This document shows positions 54,809 through 64,000 of a DNA stretch of 64,000 bases, in pieces. The stretch covers positions 24,920,007 through 24,984,006 of the forward strand of contig NC_087070.1 in assembly GCF_963678635.1 (NCBI RefSeq), read 5' to 3'. This DNA is from Symsagittifera roscoffensis (Eukaryota; Xenacoelomorpha; Acoela; Convolutidae). The number at the start of each line of letters is the position of its first letter. The stretch's first letter is position 1. Position numbers and translations under genes: made by a program. The notes under the pieces were generated by a model. The model did no database searches and was not told the origin of the DNA. It saw only the letters and a program-made list of their open reading frames with translations.

Positions 54809-57800
54809 ACCGGAGTAGCTAAGGAATTCGGATTTATTAAAAATCAAGCTTTCAAATGATTCGAGTCATTTTCTTAAGCGATTTGCAAATTGAAAAAAGG
54901 CTATACTCCGACTTTATAACGCTTACTAGTCACTAGAATAAAGAGAAAAACATTTCAACAAAAAAGATTCAGATAAAAAACTGACTCACGTTATAACGTG
55001 CGAGAAATGAAGTTTCCTAAACATGGTATGAAGAAAAAGCATCGGAAACAATGGAAAAATACCAGATCATAAACACAGCACCAGAAAAAAATCAATTTTC
55101 GAATAAGTATGAAGTAAAAAAAAACGACTTTCATTCCCAAAAAAATTTAGATCAAAAACAACAAAAAATAGTTTCTCATTTTGAAAAACTTTTATCGGTT
55201 AGTGAAGCGGAAGAAAAATAAGTTGAAAAACCTCCAATTGCAAATCAGAACCACGAGAAACCCGAATCACAAGTGAAATGGCTTTAAAATGATAAAAATC
55301 GACCAACAGTCTACAAAAATCAAAACATTTTTTCATAGTATGATATAGTTTAAATCGCATATAACAATGAAAAAGCCCCAGAAATACTGCACAAGGAAAA
55401 TCATGTTTCGAACAATTATGAACCGAAAAAGTAGCTATAAAATCAGGAGCAAAACTGCCATGAGAGATTATAAAGCAAAAAATAAAAATTACAACTGAAA
55501 GTGCTTTAAGATGATACCACAGTTGATCCATTATCATCGAGTCGGTCATAATCAGGTAAAAAAAATACAGCATTAAAATGGTTTGAATTTAAAAAATCAA
55601 GAACTTTTTGCAAAAAAGAATCCAAAGATGGTTAAAAACTAACTTTACTGAAGTGAAACTAAAATTGAACTAAAATCAGGGCTTGAATGAAAATTTCGCG
55701 GCTTTCATCTCTATAGTAAGCCTTCTCACTCGCTTTGCCCGCTCGAAATTAAATTAAAACTCTCTAATTTTGAACCAGTTCACAAACTGGGACAACTTAG
55801 GGAACATTTTAGGTAGTTTGAATCACGACTGAAAGAGCTTCAAACACAGAGTCTACGCAGAGCATCGCACTATTTCTGAAACACTAAAAACAGAACATTA
55901 CAAACTAGAGGACCGAAAATGAGACGAAAGCCGCTAAGTCGCAAAAGAAGACTTGCAAATGTTGAGAAAAGCTAATTCTACAGAACTTTTAAAATCTTTG
56001 TCTTGATTAAATTTCACTTTTTTAAAGCAAAACAATAAAACGCTTGCGATAAATAAGGGAAAATGTGAAAAAACTCAAAACAGCCCAAAAAGTAAGGGCC
56101 GCTGAAAAAACTTGATGTATCAAAATGAATAAGGCTAGGTTACTCAAAAAACCCTCTTCCCCTCAAAAAACCAACAGACTTGCCTTAAAATTTCTTCGAT
56201 CATTAAAAACACAAAATAAAGCTACAAAGCCGATAAATTACAGGACGAAATCATTTGGGCAGAATATTTTCAAGAGAAAAAAACAAAAAGAGAACATATA
56301 CGAAGTCCAGGTTAGTAAAATTACAAGCAGCAGAAAATCAAAACACTTCAAGAAACTAAATGTTTCCTGCATACAGCAAAAAACGATTCTACGACTTGGC
56401 AACTAAGCCGGCAACACATAAGCAGACAAAAATTAAGCCGACAATTTTTTTGAAACATCAGAAATTCATTTCAGTAGACATCCGTTGAGCCAACAAATTT
56501 TCATTAAAAAACCTTTTAAACATTCAAAAAGATTGAATTACCCCCTCAAAAGAAACAGACGAATAGGAAACTTGTTTCGCTCATCCAACGATGCAATATG
56601 CTGCGACTAAGTAGATTTGGTGAAGAAAAAAAAAGAAAAACAAACTTTTAGCAGAGTAAACAAAATATAAAAGGTGAGTGAACAAATAAAAAAGAAAAAA
56701 CTAAAAAAGAGAAAACAAATAAAAAACAAAAAAAAACTATACTTCACTTGCCAAAAAAAAACGAAATGAATGCAACTGTAACAAAAGACGAGGGCATCAA
56801 CCAACGCTTTTTTATTTAGAAGAAGAAGAAGAATTAATTTCACTTAACAAAATCAGATACACTATTACATTAAACAAAAAATGAAACGAAAAAACATGTA
56901 CTAGTTTCAGATCCTTATATTCTTAACACAGAAAAACAACCCGGAAAAAACAAACAGCTGGTGCAAATTCTAGAACAATTCATGATTGACACTTTTATGA
57001 CAAAGTTAGCTCAATTTGAGAAAACTGGATCAATAAGTAAAATTTTTATTTTTTTTGGGAAATCTGAAAATTAAATTCCACTTTCGATACTAGAAGTCGA
57101 TCATGTTTTCGTGACCTTAACGCTTTCACTGTTCGGTAGTGGAGTTTGCCTTCCTTTTAACAAAGGAAATGAAGGGGATTTAAAAATAAATCAGAAGTCA
57201 AACCGCAAAAAAGTAAATGTGAGCCTGAACAAATTTTAAGACCTTTCTTAAAAAAAAAACAAAAAAAACATCGAGATATACAGCGGAAAAAACATTGCTA
57301 ACTATATGAAATTTTAAGTTTCCTGAAAAAAACCATCGCGACCTATAAAAAAGCAAAAAAAATCGCGACCTATATATACGTTTATCCACTATATACGTTC
57401 ATCGACTTCAAAAAAAATTGTATCGACAAAATCTCAAAGAATGATCATATACAACAGAAGGTTAAAAAACGTAAAATCATATATCTGCACTTTTTTTTGT
57501 AAACATCTTATTCAAAAAAAACTGGACCAATGGTAATTTTTCATTTCACTGGAAATTCAGAAAATGGAAGTCCATTTTTGAAACTGGAAGTCATTCACGT
57601 TTCTCGAGACCATTTAACTTTTGCTGAGCCATATTCCAAAAACGGCAAACCTCACGATCAAACAGCAAAAAAAAGGCCACACGAAACGTCAATGACTGCC
57701 AGTCATTTTCAACGTAGTGTTTTTATATAGGAAATAAAGCAAAATATTGAAAAAAAGCTAACTTCACTATTTCCTAAAAAATGACAAAAAAAATCTGTTG

Positions 57801-58379
57801 ACAAGAAAAATCTGTTGCTATGCAAGCGAAAAATAAAGTTCCAGCTAAGCTAGCATGACAAAATTGAAAAAATTCTTCTTGAGAGAATAATTACTGAACT
57901 AAGCTCCAGAAACTAGTTAATGTATCAATTTTAGGGCTAAACACTATTTAAGGTTCTTTAGTTACTTAAATCACGTCGTCTTTTGATTAATTAAGCTGGC
58001 ATGAGATAAATGTCATCAATCTGAAACCCAAAAAATACCTATCAATTTTCTCATCATCGAGATATTTATTCGACACTGATGTGCATAGATAAACTACATG
58101 ACTTGGCCTCATTAGACGTATACTTTTGGTGCCTAATTTTGCAAAAACAACCCGCATACACAGTTCCATCCAGTACGTGGTCGGAACAAAAATGCTGAAG
58201 ATCAATGACTGGTTTTGCAAGCAAATTCATTTATATTTCTACCTTTAATTTTGAAACAGCAGGTGGTAATCTCATAACTCGGCAGGCGGTAATCTTGCCC
58301 AGATAACGTCAAAAGGAATTATCTGGGGTCTTGAAAAAAAAGAGAAACGTCATTTAAGAGCCAACATAAATTAAATTAA

Positions 58380-58758
58380 CGCATAGGCGAAACGGAGGTT
58401 CGCACCATTTCGACCAACACAAAATTAGCATTCCGCTAGCAACAAAAAAAAGAAACGAAACTCACTATGCTTAAAAAGCCTTTAAGTTGATAAAGCGATG
58501 AGCGTTGTTCAATTTGAGGAAAAGTTATACAATGACAGGGGTTATTCTATTTTCAAAATACATGAAAAATTCAAAGACCCAATCAATTATAAGGAAACTG
58601 CTTCCAGCACAAAAGCAGTCCGTGATTTGTCAACATTGCCGACAAAACTTAGACAGACAGACAATAATCGATTATTTTTTGGAACAAGAAGGTTCTAGCT
58701 GGATTCGCACATAGAACCTTTGCGTCCTAGGCATGGTATCTAACACTCGGCTAAGTGT
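58380..58758 (-). mobile_element. tRNA-derived short element in unit 2
   Basis: Twin of 54420-54808, created by the segmental duplication rather than by a new insertion: flanks and interior match equally well on both sides. Two changes at 58501-58504 distinguish it. Confidence 0.65.
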
Positions 58759-60667
58759 ACCGGAGTAGCTAAGGAATTCGGATTTATTAAAAATCAAGCT
58801 TTCAAATGATTCGAGTCATTTTCTTAAGCGATTTGCAAATTGAAAAAAGGCTATACTCCGACTTTATAACGCTTACTAGTCACTAGAATAAAGAGAAAAA
58901 CATTTCAACAAAAAAGATTCAGATAAAAAACTGACTCACGTTATAACGTGGGAGAAATGAAGTTTCCTAAACATGGTATGAAGAAAAAGCATCGGAAACA
59001 ATGGAAAAATACCAATTTTCGAATAAGTATGAAGTAAAAAAAACGACTTTCATTCCCAAAAAAATTTAGATCAAAAACAACAAAAAATAGTTTCTCATTT
59101 TGAAAAACTTTTATCGGTTAGTGAAGCGGAAGAAAAATAAGTTGAAAAACCTCCAATTGCAAATCAGAACCACGAGAAACCCGAATCACAAGTGAAATGG
59201 CTTTAAAATGATAAAAATCGACCAACAGTCTACAAAAATCAAAACATTTTTTCATAGTATGATATAGTTTAAATCGCATATAACAATGAAAAAGCCCCAG
59301 AAATACTGCACAAGGAAAATCATGTTTCGAACAATTATGAACCGAAAAAGTAGCTATAAAATCAGGAGCAAAACTGCCATGAGAGATTATAAAGCAAAAA
59401 ATAAAAATTACAACTGAAAGTGCTTTAAGATGATACCACAGTTGATCCATTATCATCGAGTCGGTCATAATCAGGTAAAAAAAAATACAGCATTAAAATG
59501 GTTTGAATTTAAAAAATCAAAAACATTTTTGCAAAAAAGAATCCAAAGATGGTTAAAAACTAACTTTACTGAAGTGAAACTAAAATTGAACTAAAATCAG
59601 GGCTTGAATGAAAATTTCGCGGCTTACATCTCTATAGTAAGCCTTCTCACTCGCTTTGCCCGCTCGAAATTAAATTAAAACTCTCTAATTTTGAACCAGT
59701 TCACAAACTGGGACAACTTAGGGAACATTTTAGGTAGTTTGAATCACGACTGAAAGAGCTTCAAACACAGAGTCTACGCAGAGCATCGCACTATTTCTGA
59801 AACACTAAAAACAGAACATTGCAAACTAGAGGACCGAAAATGAGACGAAAGCCGCTAAGTCGCAAAAGAAGACTTGCAAATGTTGAGAAAAACTAATTCT
59901 ACAGAACTTTTAAAATCTTTGTCTTGATTAAATTTCACTTTTTTAAAAGCAAAACAATAAAACGCTTGCGATAAATAAGGGAAAATGTGAAAAAACTCAA
60001 AACAGCCCAAAAAGTAAGGGCCGCTGAAAAAACTTGATGTATCAAAATGAATAAGGCTAGGTTACTCAAAAAACCCCCTTCCCCTCAAAAAACCAACAGA
60101 CTTGCCTTAAAATTTCTTCGATCATTAAATAACACAAAATAAAGCTACAAAGCCGATAAATTACAGGACGAAATCATTTGGGCAGAATATTTTCAAGAGA
60201 AAAAAAACAAAAAGAGAACATATACGAAGTCCAGGTTAGTAAAATTACAAGCAGCAGAAAATCAAAACACTTCAAGAAACTAAATGTTTCCTGCATACAG
60301 CAAAAAACGATTCTACGACTTGGCAACTAAGCCGGCAACACATAAGCGGACAAATAGTAAGCCGACAATTTTTTTGAAACATCAGAAATTCATTTCAGTA
60401 GACATCCGTTGAGCCAACAAATTTTCATTAAAAAAACCTTTTAAACATTCAAAAATATTGAATTACCCCCTCAAAAGAAACAGACGAATAGGAAACTTGT
60501 TTCGCTCATCCAACGATGCAATATGCTGCGACTAAGTAGATTTGGTGACGAAGAAAAAAGAAAAACAAACTTTTAGCAGAGTAAACAAAATATAAAAGGT
60601 GAGTGAACAAATAAAAAAGAAAAAACTAAAAAAGAGAAAACAAATAAAAAACAAAAAAAAACTATAC

Positions 60668-61246
60668 CGAACTGGAATTTATTTAGAGCCAACATAAAAA
60701 ACAAACAATGAATTGAACGGGTATTAGAAAAGCAAATATTTGAACTCAAAATATGTGTTGGTTCACAAAAGTGCAGATCTGAGAAAATGATTCAGTGATT
60801 TTGTTGGACAACTTTTTACATGAATCAGTCTTTGTTTCGATTGAAAACGCTTGCTAACCTCGAACACATTCATCGCATACGTAAGAATTCTCGGAACAAA
60901 TGGACGGAGCAAAAGATAAAAACAAAGTTTTCAAAAATGGCGTACTTTCGTCCCATGCGTTCCGATAACCTTAGGATATACAAGGCTGAGTTAAATCATC
61001 TGCACAAAATGAATAAAACATAAAATTAAAAATGCGCTTTGTCAATATGGGTTGACTTGAGGTGAAAAATGTTTTTTTTTGGTTGAAATTTTGGGCCCAA
61101 ATTTTGCAAAACAAATTACACCATATTAACTCTGCTGAAACTCTTAAGCAAGTCTTGTCTTCATCGTTTTTTACCTTAAGTCAACCAAATTTGAGAACAA
61201 CGCATTTGAAACTTCTAGTTTAATGCGTTATGTCCGGATATTTTAA
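60668..61246. other. Gene-free stretch with a head-like trace
   Basis: No gene seen. At 60940-60990, CTTTCGTCCCATGCGTTCCGATAACCTTAGG resembles the anticodon-to-A-box part of the second tRNA-like head type on the minus strand, strongly eroded. Confidence 0.35.
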
Positions 61247-61443
61247 AGACAGAGGCGAAGCTGCGCTTAGCAAACACTAGCGGGGAACACGACCAAAAAG
61301 CAGTTCTATTAAGTGACATAAGAAAAAGGAGAAATAAGCCTCGGATTTGCAAAAGCTCGAGGCTTTACAAAAACTCGAATTAACTAAAATCTGCGACCTA
61401 GCAAACTTGAGTCTCACGAACTAACCATTCAGCCACAGATGCT
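61247..61443 (-). mobile_element. tRNA-derived short element, Leu(CAA)-like head
   Basis: Tail AGACAGAGGCGAAGCTGCGCTTAGC at 61247-61271, body block GGAGAAATAAGCCTCGGATT, and a minus-strand head with A box TGGCTGAATGGTTAG and GAGACTCAAGTTTGC (CAA in the anticodon position). The B-box side is disturbed by a small duplication of the CTCGA region (61350-61380). Confidence 0.75.
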
Positions 61444-61935
61444 TAAAATCCTCTAAGAACTAGACATCAATAACGCAGCTACATATGCTAACAAAATGCC
61501 AATTCGATGCAGCAAAAGTAACACTAAATACAAAAAGATACAATTTTGCATGTGATAAATCACAAATCATAAAGCCACATTATTTATAAATTATGCATTT
61601 CAAAAAATGAGAGATTTATTGAGTTAGAAAATTTCTGAAATCGAGATTTTACTATTATTATGTTATTTGAAACAAATAGCTTTCTTCGGTTCACTTGATG
61701 AATTAAAAATGCATCAACTGTGTAAACTTAAAATTATTCGAATGTCAAATCACATGTTATCCATAAGCTGTAAAGGTGCAACAAATTGACAATTCGATGC
61801 AGCAAGATCGATGCAGCAGATATTGTTGTTTCAAGCCGCAATAAAATTTGCGACTTAGCCGCAACAAAATTTGCGACTTAAGTTGGAAAAAAAGTTCGTA
61901 AATAACACTTTGCTTCGCAAGAGTAATCAGCACTA
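61247..61935. repeat. ~0.65 kb dispersed repeat, copy 2 (pair of 6541-7165)
   Basis: Same block order as 6541-7165 and same orientation, 54.7 kb away. Near the end the GCAACAAAATTTGCGACTTA unit is doubled (61840-61880), like the tripled 17-mer at 24922. Confidence 0.8.
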
Positions 61936-62519
61936 TATTAGGACTAGAAATACTTTTCATTAAAATTTTAGTGTTGATTAGTTCTTAAAATACTACTAAT
62001 TCTTTCATTACACTGGCTTCCAATACTTGGAAAAGGCAAAAACATTTAAGTCCTTAGGTTGGAATTATCGGTCCAAGCATTCTCGTTCTGGTTTATGAGC
62101 AAAACAATTCTGCACAATAATTTCGATATTTTTTTTTAGCTGTTAACAATTAATGTTACTCACATTCAATTTGAGCCCAACGGCGAGTTGATTCATCTCC
62201 CACTCAGATTCAGGGGGGTTGCAATTTAGTTAACGGAGAAGTAAGAGTTATGTTATGACAAAAGAGGGACAACAAAGGCAGAGGCCATACAGAAATAATT
62301 GGTCTAGCATTCATTTCTGAAATGTTAAATTAACGTTCTGAGCTACATAAAAAACATTCCGAATTAAGCGTGATAAATTTTTGCAATATGCTTTAAACTT
62401 TCCAGTAAGGGTTTAAATCATTTCAAATGAATGGTCTTTTAAAACATTTCGCAATTTTCGCATTCATTTTCCTCAGCGTTCATCGTTAAGCGAGAAAACT
62501 CAAACCCCTTAGATTATTT

Positions 62520-62650
62520 ATGTCCATATTCATCTTAATTTTTGATAGCGATGAGATAAATTTAAGACGATTTATCCACAAGGGAAATGATCCAAACACG
62601 AGCTGTTCAGCTCTCCACGGCGTACGACCGTTATTGTGCTCCTGGTTAAG
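62520..62650 (+). other. Weak coding-like patch, possibly ankyrin-like
   Basis: The frame reads LRRFIHKGNDPN followed by CSALHGVRPLL, which loosely recalls an ankyrin repeat (G-x-DPN ... GxTPLxxA). One partial repeat without neighbours is not enough to call a gene; it may be a chance frame or a pseudogene fragment. Confidence 0.15.
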
Positions 62651-62782
62651 ATCTTCAAGCTACTTTTTTGGTTATTTTTCTGGACTGGGTAGCAAGCAAC
62701 GAGCACGGATCATAGTGTTGGTTAAAAAGTCTAGTGTAGCATTTTAGTTAATTGAAACAGTCTCTGAGCAGTGAAAACTCTA

Positions 62783-62800
62783 CCCAGAGGCGAAGCTGTG
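62783..62800 (-). mobile_element. Short-element tail trace
   Basis: CCAGAGGCGAAGCTGTGC corresponds to the first half of the family tail hairpin; nothing else of the element is recognisable. Confidence 0.35.
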
Positions 62801-63371
62801 CAAAAAATACACTGCGCTACAGGATAGTGAATGGAAAAAAAAGACCGTCAAAAAGTTTCAGAAAAAATATGTCGAAAAATTACTTGAAAACATATGGGTT
62901 GAAACCTTTTGAGCCGAAAACAAAACTGTTTTCATAAAAAAATTCATGTTTAGGACGTTTTGACATACCATCCATTCTCGAACGCACAATCGCATGCGAG
63001 CATATTTGTTCTCGAGATTACGCAATATAAGTTGACTGAGCGGAAATAATAAAAACTGAAACTTTTGAATTTTTTTTTGAAAATTTTCAAAAATACCCAA
63101 AATCAGATTTACAAATTACTGAAATTTCAGTTATGGTAAAAAAAAACATTTTTAAATTGGAAAAAAAATTAACCGAGAGAAACTTGGACACAAACCATGA
63201 ACTCGAAAAAAACTCACAAAAACAATTACAACCTGAAACGGCTTAACCTAGTTCCTACTTGAATTTTCCAGAACTTGAGCATGTCAGGAGTGCTATTTAC
63301 AATTTCTACTAAATTGACCATTTTGTGAGCAAAATTATGTAAGCGATAAAATTCTAGTACCCGATAGCAGT

Positions 63372-63392
63372 ACCTTTGCTTATTGCTAGGGT
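63372..63392. repeat. Mutated hairpin, third copy
   Basis: ACCTTTGC, loop TTATT, GCTAGGGT: the hairpin of 47402 and 50143 with a few changes, preceded by the same TAGTACCCG context as at 50127. It marks a diverged copy of the longer repeat, roughly 63230-63400. Confidence 0.7.
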
Positions 63393-63694
63393 ACTTATTT
63401 ATTGAGATAATCACAGAAAGAATTATATATCCAGCTGCGAAGAAGCTCTCTATTCATTCTCTTTATCAAGAACTCGCCACTTTTGTTGTGATTTCTGTTT
63501 CAAACTGTTAGAGAAATTTCAACTTCTTATAGTTACTACTAAAAACCAGTTGCCGTGCAAGTAGCACTAAGTTTTCCGACCACAAAACTTCAAGAAAACA
63601 GACACGAAGCAAAAACCTAGAAACAAAAATCGAATAAGTTTCAAATTTTTTCCAACCGTTTTAAAAATTTTTTATACTGAAAAGACAAAAAGAG

Positions 63695-64000
63695 CCAGCA
63701 GACAGTTAGAAAGAGTCAATGAACGCCAGTAAACAAACAAAAACTTCCAAAATAAGTAGAAAAATCTGGCTTTACAGCTCTTTGAATTTCTAGAACAACT
63801 TATGATTGACACTTTTTTGCTAAAATTACCCTAATAAGAGAAAACTGCATCAAAAGGTATTTTTTTATTTAGGTGGCAAGCCTGATAATTAAAATTTGTT
63901 TTAGAAAAACAGAAGTAGTTTTCCGTGACCTTCAAGTTTTCGCTGGTCGTTAGTGGAATTTGCCTCCTTTTCTCAGAGGAAACCAAGTTCAAGAGAAATC
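63695..64000 (-). repeat. HX repeat, cut by the window edge
   Basis: AGCCAGCAGACAGTTAGAAAGAG, ACAGCTCTTTGAATTTCTAG, TATGATTGACACTTTTTTGC, AATTACCCTAATAAGAGAAAACTG and TTCGCTGGTCGTTAGTGGAA follow the family order. The copy runs out of the window. Confidence 0.75.

Larger units (their letters stand above)
52803..60667. repeat. Young head-to-tail duplication of a ~3.9 kb segment
   Basis: Unit 1 (52803-56742) and unit 2 (56761-60667) align almost base for base from ACGAAATGAATGCAACTG to ACAAAAAAAAACTATAC. By eye the identity is very high, with scattered single-base changes and small indels in A runs. The main difference is about 34 bases present at 55064-55097 but missing in unit 2 near 59015. 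An 18-base spacer (starting TTCACTTGCC) separates the units. Each contains an HX copy and a tRNA-derived element. No gene is inside. Confidence 0.95.

Noticed and set aside
55199-55573. 124-codon minus-strand frame with hydrophobic composition, repeated at 59118-59468
   Set aside because: Duplicated with the segment, no family resemblance, and the start codon region differs between the copies through an A-run indel.

Overview
This is an AT-rich, intron-rich, repeat-dense piece of a metazoan nuclear genome. The only protein-coding gene I can support runs from 41347 down to 15459 on the minus strand. It is an eight-exon K+-dependent Na+/Ca2+ exchanger (NCKX, SLC24 family) of 790 codons. Every exon boundary was read from the sequence: both alpha repeats, the acidic cytosolic loop and the C-terminal membrane segments join in one frame. 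Intron 2 uses a GC donor; the other six introns are GT-AG. Introns range from 322 bases to 12.2 kb and are filled with repeats. I cannot fix the phylum. Large introns packed with tRNA-derived short elements would suit, for example, a large-genome invertebrate or a pelagic tunicate, but that is a guess.

Layout. 1-12 kb: a decayed LINE with RNase H (1.27-3.47 kb), a 0.44 kb tandem duplication (4.4-5.3 kb), a possible solo LTR (5.48 kb), then a chain of tRNA-like short elements and a dispersed repeat I call HX. 13-15.2 kb: no gene, a run of 21 G. 15.4-41.4 kb: the NCKX gene. Intron 7 holds two broken Tc1-like transposons and an array of ~165-bp repeats. Intron 1 holds degenerate satellite units, a long palindrome and a Copia retrotransposon (32.05-37.16 kb). 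The Copia copy is itself broken twice: a satellite-bearing element (32.9-34.26 kb) interrupts its gag zinc knuckle, and a LINE 3' fragment (35.80-36.75 kb) sits in its RNase H region with an 11-bp target-site duplication. 41.35-42 kb: the 5' flank of the gene. 43-64 kb: no supportable gene; tRNA-like elements, HX copies, a cluster of degenerate ~0.6-0.8 kb repeats (44-46.3 kb), and a young tandem duplication of ~3.9 kb (52.8-56.74 and 56.76-60.67 kb).

How it fits together. The exchanger would extrude Ca2+ and K+ against Na+ entry at a membrane. Everything else is mobile or satellite DNA. The tRNA-like short elements share a small tail hairpin but carry different tRNA-like heads (Leu-, Lys- and Arg-like). 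Every copy I could orient lies on the minus strand. Most short open frames in the window are chance frames in AT-rich repeats and are left out.
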